A stretch of DNA of 64,000 bases, from assembly GCF_964340395.1 (NCBI RefSeq), contig NC_135551.1, positions 25,702,003 through 25,766,002 of the forward strand, given 5' to 3'. This DNA comes from Glandiceps talaboti. Its lineage: Eukaryota > Hemichordata > Enteropneusta > Spengelidae. Position 1 is the stretch's first letter; each line of letters starts with the position of its first letter. The notes under the pieces are model-generated. The model did not search any database. It saw nothing but the letters and a program-made list of their open reading frames with translations, and had not been told where the DNA came from. This document shows positions 25,019 to 38,463 of this stretch, piece by piece. Made by a program: the position numbers and the translations under genes.

Positions 25019-28000
25019 ATGGCCAGCGCAGTTGATCTCCTAAGGTAAGATAAATGTGTAACTACACCTGTAAACTAGTAAACTTTGCCTTACAAAATGT
25101 TGTACTCTGATTATAGTGGCAAAGTACATGCAGCATACATTTATAAAGAGTTGTAAAGCGTGTTAAGATTAAATGTATGGTAGACCAGGCAGGCTGGGGA
25201 GAACAGGACAGCATGGAAATGGATTCCAGGCTGTACCTGACAACAGGACAGCATGGTACAAGACTGTAATTATGTAGAGCAGGACAGCATGGATTCCAGT
25301 CAGAGGCTACTGTAGAACCTGACAACATAGATTCTATGTTATAGTAATGTAAGACGGGATAGCATAGATTCCAGGCCCTAGCTGCAGTACAACATGGCAG
25401 CATGGATTCCTTTCTGAGGTTAATTATTATACACAGTAGAACCTGACAGCATGGATTTAAGTCTAGATGTTCAGTTCTAAACAACCTGGTAATGGAGGTG
25501 GGAGAGGCAGAATGTCAAGTTGTAATAAGTTTATTGGGATCTCTGTTAAAAAGCACAAGAGAGTAGAAAATGAGCTGTGTCTTTCAGCAAATTCATCCTG
25601 AAAGCTTGCATATATAGTGAGAATGTTTCAAATTGTTTGTATGTGGACATTCATTTTGATAACTTTGGTTGTAATCATAGTGCCACTACACAACAATTTG
25701 ATGATGATGATGACATCCTCAGTGCTGATGGAGACACTGACAGTAGTAGTGAAGAAGATGGTGATGAAGATGAAGACATCAAAGATAAACAGGTTAGGTC
25801 AAAGGTCAAACAACTTGAAATGACACGACCTAGAAAATTAAAAAAAGAATTAGATTCAAATTGAAAATTTTGAGCTCAACTTCTTAAGTAAAATTAGTGT
25901 ATAGACTTCATAATGAAGACTGTATGGTTACTTTTAGTACAGGGAAGATAAAGGTATAAGAAATGTCGAGAGAATATGTGGAAAAGGAGTAAAGTCAGAA
26001 GACAAGAAAAACAAATAACTGAATATTTATCATTATGTTTACAATCAATCAATCAAGCAAGCAAGCAATCAATCAATCAATCTATATTGCATAACAACAT
26101 GCCACAGCAAGCATTGTAAAACATACCACAATAATACAGAAATGATATGAATGCAATCCTTTAGCCAACTGCTGGAGGACTGTTACATCAACGAGAAATG
26201 ACAAATTTACAATTTTTTACAAAGACCAGGGATTCAATACCAGGTTCTTGCGTAAGTGTTATCTTATCAGTGGAGCCATTAGAATCACAAAATAGGATCA
26301 TTCTTTTGTTCTGGACGAAGTTTTTAATTGGCTCTGTCAGACAACTGTTTTTCACATCAAAATTTTAAGCCTAATCCCAACTGACCTTTAAGCTGTAGTG
26401 AAACATTCTATAAGTGTTTTTGTTCATAAAATACTTGCTTTGTTATCAATCATAATGCAGTCACAATATAACTGATTACATTAAAGACAAATAAAAAAGA
26501 ATGAATTTCATATTTTGTTCATTATATGTCATAATTATCACTAAGTTGCACAGTGTACTTTTAATATCTGTCATTTCATTTTCTCACTCAAATAACTTTC
26601 TTTCAGGAAAATAAGAAGGAATTAAAACACAAGAAGTTGTTGAATGCTATTGGAGCATTGGATGGGAGAACAAAGTAAGTATAAGTAAGAGTGGACCGGT
26701 TGTACAAATGGGGTGTGATTGTGTGTGTAAATTTATTAATAAACCTTACACCATGCACAAGCCAAGTTGAACAAAAAATATGGAATTTATACCCTGCATG
26801 TCTCTGTCAGTGGTTCTGCTGGGGTCATAATTTGAGTCAAAATGTTCAAAATCGGCATTACTTACTTTTCCCTGTTTTTCATAAATATTGCTTGTGCTGG
26901 TATAATTATATTATTCATCATTCAGCCAGAAAATACTTTGACTCGCATTTCACAAGTTGCAGAAAGAGTTATATACATGTACTGGACACAAGTTGTCATG
27001 ACATAAAATAACTCTTCAAGTATGTGCACTTTTAACTTGATCTGTGGCAGTATATTAATATTTTCTGATCAGTTGAGCTTTCATACAGTGTTTGTGTTTG
27101 TGTTTGTGTTTGTGTTTGTGTTTGTGTTTGTGTTTGTGTTTGTGTTTGTGTTTGTGTTTGTGTTTGGTTTTGTGTTTTGTTTGTGTTTGTGTTTGTGTCT
27201 GTCTGTGTTTGTGTTTGTGTCTGTGTCTGTGTCTGTGTCTGTGTCTTTGTCTGTGTCTGTGTCTGTGTCTTTGTCTGTGTCTGTGTCTGTGTCTGTGTTT
27301 GTATCTGTGTCTGTGTCTGTGTCTGTGTCTGTGTCTGTCTGTGTCTGCGTCTGTGTCTGTGTCTGTGTCAGTACATGGTGAAAACAACTTTTTGCTGCAA
27401 GTAGTAGTGAACATTTTTGGTGTAGCTTACATTGTCTGAGTGTGTCTTTGTTGTGTCAGTAACTGACAGTATCTGTATGTACCTATATTCATATATTCAT
27501 CACTGTTTTACAGAAAACGTGCAAGATCAGAGCCAAGTCAGGAAGTGTCTGTATATAACTTAAATACCAGTGCAGGTGAGGATTACAACACATTTAGCCC
27601 AGTAAAATAAACACTAAATTTTCATTGTTGTGAAATGATACTTTGACTCGACAGTATGCTTCATGATTTCCTACTTGGTAAATACTTTAAAGACAAAATG
27701 TGAGTTGTGCAAACATGTAGAGGCCACCCAAATGGTGTAAATCATGCACTCTTGGAATGGTTTGGCCATTGTACTGTACATGTGTACTTTCTGTGGACCA
27801 CCATCTCCCTTAGAATGCCATACTCGTATATACACTCCTATGCATGATTTTTCACTGCATTGTGGGGACACCTGTAGAACAGTGGACATTTGACATTACA
27901 AATCTTGTTCCTGGAAGTGGGTCAAATACACGTTTCTAATTACAAAAATAAAATAGCCTAGTTCTAACCATAGACCCTACACGATATGTTCTAACTTTAC

Positions 28001-31000
28001 CCTCCCTAGTTTCAATGCAATTCACCACTTTTATGGCCTTTCTGTGACCTACATCCGCATGTTAATAAATAATTGTATTTTTACTGCAAACACTTATCTC
28101 CCAAAAGGTCCAGTGAGGGCCATCCCACATGGGATCAGTAACCTCACCTACATGGCACTAAAAATCCTACCTGAGGTAGGATTCAGGATAGTTTGAAGCC
28201 TGTGTAGACGCAAACGCGTCCTGAAACCGTCTTGAAACCGTCCTGACTTGGGACACCCTTGAGAGGTTTCCTGAAACCCTCCTGACTTCATCCTATGTAC
28301 TGTCTGACAGAATGCGTGACATTTATGCCGCAACCTTCCTACATGTAGACACAAATCTATCCTACCTCAGGTAGGACTTGGAACTGCCTCAGGTAGGACG
28401 ACCTACATGTACATGGGGCTAGTGTTCCTGGAGGTATGCAAGTATACAATACACTGCATTGTACATGTATTCAATCAGAGCAAGAATTTTGAATCTTTTC
28501 ATTATCTGAGCTCACTTTTGAAGCCAATAAATATGAAAATCTTTGTTCTTGGAAAAGGTATTGTGGTAACAGGGAACTTGGCATTTGGATATCATGTTAC
28601 AATTTAATGTATCTTTATTCAAAAAATGACACTTGACATACTAATCCAGGGTTTAAAAAAGGTCATGAAAGTTGACTATTGTGTATGTATTGTACAGTTA
28701 CATGTAGTTCACTGTTCAACATTCTTGCATTTATTCCTCTATTCAGTCACTGGTAAAAAAGTGAGAATCCATGAACTGTTGGGGACATTAAAATCTACAA
28801 CCAGTCATGGTGAATTGAAGAAACAGTTACAGAAAATACAGAAGAAAAACAAGAGAGTTGAGACACCATTACCCCAAGTACAAGCTGATAGGGTAGGTAA
28901 TATGAATTATGAGAGTGAATGTTCATGAACTCTGGGTTCATAGTTACTAATATTAATAAAAATGTCTACTTGCAGTCGAAATTTTTTTTGTGTTTTGTAA
29001 AATTTGAAAAACTCAAATCTGGTTGCACCATGTGCATGATATTGGGCAATTTAGTGCAGTCATGGCTTACAAGCCTGGTGTGTGTTGGATTTGCTCAATC
29101 ATGATAGTGATTAGTCTGATGTCATTGCTGGGACTGAGGTTGTAAACAAAACGCTCAATCCTGGTCATGATTACTGACAGTTAAACATTTCAAAACATCC
29201 CACGCATTTCCTGTAAGTTAAACGATTTCACAGTCAAAATGATTACAGTGATAACAAATTACCAATCTCACCGAACACAATTTATTTACATAATATTTTC
29301 CATCATTTCTCACTTGCCGTCAGCCACATGCGAACAGAACTCTTATGATATTACATTGTCCGTCATCTTGTAATCATTACATGTCAATCATGGTTCAAGG
29401 CATGATTACTATGATTACCGATCATGATTGTGATTGGAACTAATCAAACCCTAAATCATTATTGTGATCGATAAATCATGATTATGATTATGCAAATCGC
29501 CCGATATCTTAGTACCTTTAATGTTCAGATAATGTGAAGTACTTTATAAGGTGCATTCTGATTAGTTAGATAATGTGAAGCACTTTATAAGGTTCATTCT
29601 GATTGGTCAGATAATGTGAAGCACTTTATAAGGTTCATTCTGATTGGTCAGATAATGTGGAGCACTTTATAAGGTTCATTCTGATTGGTCAGATAATGCG
29701 AAGTACTTTAGAAGGTTCATTCTGATTGGTTAGAAAAGAAAGGAAACAAGTACATCTGTTGGCTGTATTGAGTGAGAAAATATATTTACATTTTCCAATC
29801 AGTGGCAACTTTGTAATAACTTCACATCACCCCCTTGATATTATCATTATAGATTGAGAGAAGTTTGGCCTATGAGAAGACAACTAAAGCGATCTCTAAA
29901 TGGGAACATGTTGTTCAAACAAACAGAAGGGCTGAACACCTTTCATATCCTCTATATGAAGAAAAATCAGAACCTGCAACAACTGAAAACTTTGTCAAGA
30001 ATTTCAAGGTAAGAAACAAGACCTTGGGTGAATATATTTGTCCCCTTTCAACTTAAGTGATGTTTAGTCAGGTATGAATATAACTACAATGATTGTATAT
30101 TCCCAAACAACAATCAGTGCTTTCCATGAAGGAGGTGTGACTGCAGAAAGCCAGTTTTTAGCTATTAATTAAAGGTAAACTACTGCTTTTGTTGTAACAT
30201 GTTGATATACAGCTATTACAGAATGTTGAAAGTATTGGGTGATATACTCTACTTTGATTTTCAAACGAATAATTTGATCTTAAGGCAACTTTCTTCTTAT
30301 AGAAATAACCATTTTGCATAGATAGCCTTACCTTCTGTCATAAATTTTAATTAGGAACCATAAAAACGCCCGTAGTAGATTTTACATTAGACCATGCATA
30401 ACAAAATCACCAAACCTTTGATACTTCATGTTTGCTGCCCAACTGACTCTTAATCTTTGAACTCTTCACAGCCTGGGAACTCTCTGGAAGAAGAAATTTA
30501 TGCTGTACTACACGGTAGTAAGTTTGCAGAAAGAAAAGACCAAGAACTTAGTTTGGCTGAAGAAGAGGCACTGAAAGCTATGAGTGTAGAAGAGGTATGT
30601 GAAATCCCCAACCACTCTTCCAACCCCTGATTTTGGAAGAATTGTTCAAGACACACAACTCAAAACACTGTAATACATAGCGATTGCATTCAAGTGTCTA
30701 CTCCTATGTTATTAGGGGAAAGCTTTCTTTTAAGACCTTGACCATTTCCCATGACCTTGACAGCCAGTTATCAAAATCAAGCCATTTCTTACATATTGTG
30801 CTATTTGCACACATTTAGTGGTAAGTTTGATCAAATCTTGTACAAAGGTGATACAGAACAGAGGCATACACACATGCTTCATGTTGCTGCTAATTTCACT
30901 TTTTACTGCATTTTTGCCATATTTGGTGTGAAAATGCACCATTTGTACAGTAGCTCAAGTACAAAAAAGACAGGCACTTTTCAAATCAAGCATCTATCTC

Positions 31001-34000
31001 CCTATTATTATTTTATCAGATACAACCTCTTTGCTAGTAGATTTTATGTTGAACCCTGGAAAAAAAATCAATTTCATTGAATAGTCAAATACAAGTAAAT
31101 TATTTGAGGGGTTCTTGTCTTCTTCTAAGACCTCTAAGTTTTCATTCTAGGCAAGAGAGAGACGGAAAGAATTACAAAAAATGAGAGCCTTGCAGTCTTA
31201 TTATGAAGCCAAGTGTAGGAGACAGAAAAAAATTAAAAGTAAAAAGTAAGTATGAATTTTAGTACCTTTCAAATGTAATAGGATTTTTATTGCCATTATG
31301 TATAAAATACATTAGGAAAGTGCTGTGATATCACTTAAAGACAACTAGAAATTTTCAAATACATCAAAACTTTGTACTGTGTCAAAATACTTGGATAAAT
31401 CCAAGCTTTCAACCTGGGTCCTCAGGTGTTCTTCAGGGATGTGAAGTCTTCACTGACGAAGACCTGTGACTCAGGTGATAGCTAGGGTGATTCTGTCGAC
31501 TACAAATACTCACCTGTGGCCACCCATGCTTTGTATTTGTACTAGTCTGTGGAACCATACTTGGAACATTAGCACACTAAAGAGTGATACAGAAAATTAT
31601 TGCCTAATAAATATACTTTGCATGCAGTTTATATTCATAATAATGTTTCCTTTTTGAAAACTTTTCCTCTCTTATAAATTTTGTTTATTTTCCACATCTA
31701 GATATCATCGCATCCAGAGAAAAGCTAGGGAAAGACAAGAGAAGAGACAGTTGGAAGAATTGGAACGAACTGATCCTGAAGCCTATGAACAATATGTACA
31801 GAAAACTGAGAAACACAGAGCCGAGGTTTGTTTGTTTGTTAATACTATGGCAACCCGTGTAACACTGCGATAAAGCATTTATTTTCACTGTGTGGTGCAA
31901 TCATTTGAAATCGTACATATCAAGTGTCAGGTTGGCAAAATGGAATCAAATACTATGGCAAGATATAACATCTTGTTCTTTGAATTCAATCTTCTACACA
32001 AGCAATGTTTTCCTAAATGCCACAATAACTTCAAGAACAAAGATGTATAATTTAGTTTCTTTTTACCTGAAATATAATAGGTGTATCAACAAATAAATAT
32101 CATCAGATTTCTTGGTTGATACCATGACTGCCCTCCCTGTGCTGCACTTGCATTACTGTAGGTTTGTGAAAAAAAGTTGACCTTCTTAGTTCTAATTTGA
32201 CCTAGTATGAGCAAAATGGTATGTAAGTTAGAATACAAATAATATTCAGATTTGTAAGTTTTTCAGTACATTCTTGCTGAGTGTAATATTAGTCTTTTAA
32301 AACTGAATTCAGGTATAATGTTTTATCAAGTGGCGGGGCAAGACTTCTCATTAGCGCTGTAAGAGCTATTTGTCATGTGCTCAGTGTCTGTAAGTGTGCG
32401 GTTTATTATTCATACATTAGTTAGAATAAAGCGATGCAATACAATACAATTGGCTGAAGTTTACTCTGTACCAAGGTGTACATAACATTCACTTACTGTA
32501 CTTCTGAATTCCAATTTCAGCTGTACATGTAAAGTGTTAAGAATTCTATCCTTGTTGTTTCACAGGAAAGGATAACATTGAAACATAAAAACACCGGAAA
32601 GTGGGCCAAGAATATATCAAGATACAACAAGTATAACCCAGAGGTAAGTACACTAATATTACCTTGCTGTACTTATTAGGGATCATGTGATGAGTAAGGT
32701 ATGGGTTGGGGTGTTCATTGGGTAAGTATAATAACATCATTTTGTTGCTTATACCGATGATGTGATGAGTAAGGTAGAGATTGGGGTGTTCATGGGCTAA
32801 GTGAAGTAATATCATTTGGTAATTATTTCCTGTAGAGAATGCTTTGACTGGCTAGTACATGGACTATTTACCTACCCTTAATATTTGTAAACTTGATGAC
32901 ACAATTTCTTGAAGTTTATATATTTTGAAATGTACTACTTTGGAAAACATGCTATCAACAAACTAAAACTATTGTTATTGATCGTGGTAGATTACACAAG
33001 TTGGTGACAGCAGAGACTTTTTCATGTGGATATAATCACCCTGTAATCAATGTAGTATAAGCACTGAATATGTTTAATTGTGCAGGGATTTGAGGGAAAC
33101 TCACTCTCAGAGGCAATATGCTACTGTGAGTTTCATTACATTGATGTCCATTGAAAGCAAATATCAACATCTTGCAATAATAGTTTAATGATTCGTCTTT
33201 CATGGTCACCATGTTTGTGTATATTTTTTACAGAGTGTGAAAGCTGTGAGTGATCAGCTGCAGAAAAGTAAAAATCTAACTACTAAGATTGCTGAGACCA
33301 TCGAGTCCGATTCTGACAGAGAGGAGATGGGTGCCGAAGATGAAGATGTACTCGCCTCTGTCAAACCAAGTCTCAGTGATATTAATAATCCCTGGTTCTC
33401 GGGTTATTCCCGTCCGGGAAAGGGTGACGAGGAAGAAGTTAGTCATGCTGTGAAAGGTGGGCAAATGTTGCAAGAAATACGAGCACAACATCACGATAGC
33501 GAGAGTTCAGATTCAGAAGAAGAGAAGGATACCTCTATGACTCATCATCCAAAACCTACTCGTAAAGTCAGATTCTTTGATGAGGAACAGTCTGGTGATG
33601 AGAATGAAAACGAGGGTCTTGCCGATGCAAAGAAGGCCGACATAAAACCATGGCAACCAAATGTGAAACGGAAAGACATTGATGTCAATGACACTGAAGA
33701 AGTTGAAAGTTCTGATAGTGAAATAGATATGGAAGATATTCAGAAATTTAGGACAGCAGTCAGAAGCGAGTCGAAAGAAAGAACTGGAGAGTCTGAAAAC
33801 GATCAAAAACACACGGAGGAAGTTCATGTTGATCCGTCTAAATTCTTTACAATTGAAGCAAAGACCATACGATCAGAAAATCCCGAGTTAGCCATTGTTG
33901 AGGATGTACTAGAAGAGGAAGAAGACCAGAGACTTCAAATACAGGAGGCCTTTGCAGAGGATGATGTTGTGGCAGATTTTTCACGGGAAAAACGAAGCAA

Positions 34001-36758
34001 AATAGAAGAAGATGCTCCTAAGGAGCTAGATCTGAGTCTGCCCGGGTGGGGAGACTGGGGAGGTATTGGAATTGTACCGTCTAAGAAAAAGAAGAAAAGG
34101 TAAGTATAGATAAGTTTATCATAATTTGTAGTAATGTATTTATTCCCAGATGTAACAATAAATTTACAATCATGTTCTAACAGAGAAACGAAAAGTAGTT
34201 GTCTTGCAACCATTTGAGTCCACCCCATGTTACAGTCTGAGAAATGAGTACATTCTTGGCATGCTGATCAACTTGAATACATTTGAGCTTTGAAAGAAAC
34301 CTTAGCCAAACACTGATGTATTTAGATTATTGAACTTACTACAGATCTTCTGTTCTATTCATTAATTGATGCAGGTTTACCATCAAAGCTGCTCCTCAAG
34401 CACCAAGAAAAGATCGATCTCTTCCAAATGTTATTATTAATGAGAACAGAGATAAGATGATAGCTATGCACCAGGTAGGTATCTGATATGATTTGTTCCC
34501 TTTGTTGTAATCTTTGAATGAATACAACTTATTGCCAGTATTAAATACACAATGCTAGACTTCTGTCGAGTCAGGTGAATAAACAGCACAATGCTAGATT
34601 TCCGCCGAGTCAGGTGAAGAACCAGGCCACTGCTAGACATCTGTCGAGTCAGGTGAAACAGCACAGTGCCAGACTTCCATCGAGTCAGATGAAACAGCAC
34701 AGTGCTAAACTTCCGTCCAGTCAGGTGAAGAAACAGCACAGTGCCAGACTTCCATCGAGTCAGATGAAACAGCAGTGCTAAACTTCCGTCCAGTCAGGTG
34801 AAGAAACAGCGCAGTGCTAGACTTCCATCGAGTCAGGCAAAGAAACATGGCAATTTTGGAAAGAATTTTTTAGAATGAGGCAATGATTTCTTCACTGTGA
34901 TGAACTGTCCTCCAGTGTACTCATTGTATTTGCTTTTGTGCTCACTATGTTTTCGGCTGCACTTTCACTGAAAGTGCAATTGAAAAGAATACACCAGTAC
35001 CAGTACCAGTAATGCCGCGTATACCACACATGAACTTGTGTGTCATTTGAGTTCTTGATTTAATCCATAGTAACCTTTGCACAAAGAAGAATGATACTGT
35101 AAACCTGGAAGTTTTCACTAATGACTTATTTTCGCTTATTTCGATAGACAACAAAAATACAAAAATAAGTAGTGACTAAAATGTCTTACTTGTACATGAA
35201 CACAACATCAGTCTGGTGATTAGTACAAATTAGTCTTTGAGAACTAGCTGAAGACTGAAAACACAAAATATTCTATTTGTGAAAATGTCTAAGTTTACAG
35301 TATCAGACACCTTGATACAGTATACGAGCTAGTATTTTTGATAATCTTTTTTGCTAGGCACAGTTTGGTCCACTTTTGAATGTTTGTTCACATGTCTACC
35401 CATCATTGTTGTTAGTCCCCGCCGAACGAAGTCGGGGACAGGGACTTATGGATTGGGTTCCGTCCGTCCGTCCGGAGCCGTTTCTTGGAGATGCCTGGAC
35501 CGATTTTTTTTCAAACTTGGTACAGGGGCAACATACTATGGCATACATATACATGTCAATTTGTTTCATGATACGATCCAATGTGGCTGCCTGGCAGCCA
35601 TTTTGTTTGCGAATTTTCCATGTCCAAAGCCATAACTCAGACATGCTTGAAAGATCTCATTCAAAGTTGGTACTAGCACAGTGTTCTATGACATACATGT
35701 GCATATCCATTTTCATTGTGATACAATCCAATATGGCTGCCTGGCAGCCAATTTGTTGGTGCAGTTTTCATGTCCAAAGCCATAACTCAGACATGCTTGA
35801 ACAGGTCGTCCCCCCCCCCCCAATTGTAATTTACCCAATCATAGCGGGGACTATGTCATTCCCAATGACTTGTTATCTTTGTAATAGGCACTGTCATTGA
35901 CCTGTTGCTATTTGCATGGTCCTTGTTGCTAGACATATGTGTTTTTGAGTGTTTGTTCTATTGAAGTCCAAGTAGTGATATTTTTTAACTGGACTCTCAT
36001 TTTGCTGTTGCTATGGGCATGCTTTTGGTTGCTAGGCATATATCGTTTTTTTTTGAAAGGTTCTCTTGTGTACATGTACTTGTCTCTTGTTATCTTTGCA
36101 ATCAATATTAGTCATTTGCCTGTTGCTATGGACATGGTCTTGGTTGCTAGGAATCTGGTGTGGTCATGGTTGCTAGGAATAGTTGTGTGAATACATCATG
36201 AATTATGCTCCCAGATGGACACCTTTAGAAATATCCCTTCACAATCCAGCTCAGTCTGCCTGGTAGTTTTGAGTTTTAATTTTTTGACCAAAATTTGTAA
36301 TTATGCTGCTAATTTGCATATAAACTAGGAGTGGTAATTTCTTGCACAATTCTACTTTTGATCCAACAATTTCCCCTTCTCACGTCACATTTGTTTACTC
36401 AGTCATAAAATTCAAATATTAATTAGTTCTCATTTGATCAAATTCTCAGGTGAATGCACTTCCATTTCCGTACACCAGCGTACAAGAATTCGAGCGAAGT
36501 ATTCGTCAACCAATTGGACGAACTTGGAACACAGAATCTGCATTCAAGAAACTGACAAAACCCAAAGTGACGACAAAACTCGGCACCATTATTCCTCCTA
36601 TCACAGCAGAGGAGGCATTGGAGAATAAAAAGAAGACCGAAGCTAAGCAAGGAAGGGACATTACTGAAAGTGGGGGTATGAAATTATCTGATGATCAGAC
36701 AAAGAAGAGAAAGAGAAAACAAAATGAAAAAAAGAAACGACAAAAATCTGAAAGATAA
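25019..36758 (+). CDS. UTP14A: UTP14, U3 snoRNP / small-subunit processome protein (13 exons)
   Basis: UTP14 is a nucleolar component of the small-subunit processome needed for 18S rRNA maturation; the yeast protein activates the helicase Dhr1. Exons: 25019-25044, 25681-25792, 26607-26674, 27514-27575, 28747-28892, 29853-30008, 30472-30594, 31151-31245, 31702-31825, 32566-32643, 33234-34099, 34375-34474, 36450-36758. All junctions are GT-AG and phase-consistent, giving 2,265 nt or 754 residues (human UTP14A 771). Family signatures are clear: SLAYEKTTKAISKWEHVV (about 141-158), ALQSYYEAK in exon 8, KHKNTGKWAKN in exon 10, LPGWGDWGGIGI at the end of exon 11, and VNALPFPYTSVQEFERSI opening exon 13. 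The C-terminus is Lys/Arg-rich, as expected for a nucleolar protein. Exon 2 is strongly acidic. The 866-nt exon 11 holds the Ser/Asp/Glu-rich middle. Introns carry several minisatellites. The first exon (MASAVDLL) rests on phase and position. Confidence 0.96.
25190..25460. repeat. Degenerate minisatellite in UTP14 intron 1
   Basis: Five to six diverged units around ACAGCATGGATTCCAG with GTAGAACCTGACA spacers. Confidence 0.8.
26042..26085. repeat. (AATC)n repeat, possible retroelement tail
   Basis: AATC/AAGC repeats followed by TATATTGCATAACA; resembles the end of the LINE fragment at 20556-20905 but without recognisable coding sequence. Confidence 0.5.
27088..27372. repeat. TGTGTT/TGTGTC hexanucleotide array
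   Basis: About 48 hexamers in UTP14 intron 3, turning from TGTGTT in the left half to TGTGTC in the right. The 119-codon frames on both strands are artefacts. Confidence 0.98.
28075..28140 (-). mobile_element. SINE fragment, same family as 18855-19140
   Basis: Matches only the distal part (on the plus strand CACTTATCTCCC and GTGAGGGCCATCCC...CATGGG) of the tRNA-derived SINE in the SENP6/7-like gene. Confidence 0.7.
28148..28420. mobile_element. Palindrome-rich inverted-repeat element
   Basis: Contains the near-palindrome CCTACCTGAGGTAGGA near both ends (28170 and 28360) with further partial copies, flanked by inverted CTACATG-type sequence. Likely a small foldback transposon in UTP14 intron 4. 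Confidence 0.55.
29527..29738. repeat. 41-bp minisatellite in UTP14 intron 5
   Basis: Five units starting GATAATGTGAAGCACTTTAT and ending TTCTGATTGGTCA, with few differences. Confidence 0.95.
34546..34855. repeat. Degenerate 36-38-bp minisatellite in a UTP14 intron
   Basis: About eight units containing CAGCACAATGCTAGACTTC and CGAGTCAGGTGAA with variable ends. Confidence 0.9.
35416..35852. mobile_element. Dispersed repeat with GTCCCCGC termini
   Basis: Begins GTCCCCGCCGAACGAAGTCGGGG, has a GTCC run (GTCCGTCCGTCCGG), and ends AGCGGGGACTA in inverted agreement. Inside, a segment of about 165 bp is duplicated in tandem (GGCTGCCTGGCAGCCA occurs twice, as does AAAGCCATAACTCAGACATG). The 174-codon frame across it is a repeat artefact. 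It lies in the last UTP14 intron. Confidence 0.75.
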
Positions 36759-36819
36759 TATATTCTAAAATTTGGTGGTCAATATCTGTATTAAAATGTA
36801 TCATTAAAGATTTTATTGA

Positions 36820-36825
36820 AATAAA
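36820..36825 (+). terminator. Polyadenylation signal of UTP14
   Basis: A canonical AATAAA lies 61 nt after the UTP14 stop codon, the expected distance for a short 3' UTR. Confidence 0.75.
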
Positions 36826-38260
36826 CTTCTAGAATTGATGTTATGTTGTTTTATTTTGATTGTGATGTGTGATTGTTAAAAATCTTCATTTCTTGGGATA
36901 GAAGTGACAAAATGTTGATTAGAAATAATTAATAAAAGATACATTTCAATAATAATAATAATAAAATGTATATGAACACAAAAGAAACTGGGAGAGTCCA
37001 GCAACACTCAAAGAGTTTCCAAAACTTCTAACTAGCTTTTGTGCTGTTAACAGTGCAACATCAGGTCAGTAAATATATTGTGTGTGTGTGTGTGTGTACA
37101 TATATATATATATATATGGGTATATAATTAATGATTTTCGGTAATTGGGTAATATCTTGAAGTATGCAAGTAGGCGGTTTAGCCAGATTATATGTGAAAT
37201 TTGTCACTTTGACTATACATGGAGTAGATAGTTATCATAGAGAACATTGTTATGATTATTTTTTATGGGATCTAAACTATCCAACTATCACCATGAATAG
37301 AATAATTTTGTAATGGGCTCAAAATTCTGTTTGTCCATCCATAATATGTCATTTCTTTAACATGCAACATCCGATAGCTCGTATCTGGCACAAAGGTGAC
37401 ATTATATGGTATATATGCACCCCACTTTGTTTCATGGTAAATTTTAATTTGACTTAAATGTGGTCATATTTGTAGTTAATAATCGACAGTTACAATTGTT
37501 ATATAACTCAAGAACTACAAAATACACATTCAGAAACCATTTTACTGTAAACCTTGTCAAACTAATTTACATATACTGAGAAAGTAGTACCTCAAACTAA
37601 CTAACTGTTGAGACAAAACTATGTCGGTCTTCGACACTCTAGAGGAAGCATAACTTTTAATTATGTCAACTTTGTGAACCTAACCTTCGTATACTGAGAA
37701 AATGGTACCTCTAATAAAAAAGTTAGCTATATGTATATATATCATTCAGTAAATACTTCCTGGTCAATAATTGTCACTGCATTATGTCTGATTAATATTT
37801 TGTTAATGAAGTATTGTAGTTTTACATGACAGGTGGTGATATTTATTTACAGCTGACATCTGTGTCTTCATGGATGTATTAGGGAAGAAGTAATATGAAT
37901 GCGTCTTTGATGCTTTGTACTAAAGACATTATAAATGTACTTAAGACAAATTGAGTGCCCAGGAGTTTTGAACATCAAACAAGATTTTTCAATGCATGAT
38001 GGTGAAGGCTTAGAAAACGTTGACCTGCTGTGACTATGACGTCAATTGCACCTGGTAAATATGTGCGATCTAAGCATGTTTGTTAGGATTTTTACGAATC
38101 AGAAGTCAAATTCATGATTATATACTACTCGCATTTGGTAGGGATCAGTCACATATATATCCCTTGTGGGGTATGTATTATTATGGCCATTTCGCATATA
38201 GGTAAACATTTAGCAATTCTTGTTGATAATGATTTGTAACTGCTCTCTTGTTGACGCTTG
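36826..38260. other. Intergenic between UTP14 and the DUF4419 gene
   Basis: The two genes converge here. Contains an (ATA)n at 36950-36963, a (GT)n/(AT)n at 37080-37120, and two weakly similar blocks near 37320-37700 (GACA...AACTAC, ACTGAGAAAATGGTACCTC) suggesting an old repeat. No gene was seen. Confidence 0.5.
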
Positions 38261-38266
38261 TCAGTA

Positions 38267-38272
38267 TTTATT
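38267..38272 (-). terminator. Polyadenylation signal of the DUF4419 gene
   Basis: AATAAA on the minus strand, repeated four bases further on as AATAAATAAA, about 190 nt after the stop codon. No better candidate lies between it and the stop. Confidence 0.55.
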
Positions 38273-38463
38273 TATTTATGTGTTTGTTTCTTTGTTTTCG
38301 TAAACATAACTAAAGCCTGAGTGCCCTGTGCTTACACATGATATATCTGTGGCGGTTTTAGCGGAGGATCGAGAGCGACGTGGCGAAACGTGCCGCTACA
38401 GTACTTCATCTACCCATTCATCATCAGAGCATTCATCAGTGCATTCATCATAATCCTTCTCCC

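Noticed and set aside
27022-27439. Several 75-119-codon frames on both strands
   Set aside because: Hexanucleotide repeat; open in several frames for compositional reasons.
35376-35900. 174-codon open frame on the plus strand
   Set aside because: It lies across the GTCCCCGC-ended repeat and its internal duplication; the protein contains the same segment twice and no recognisable domain.
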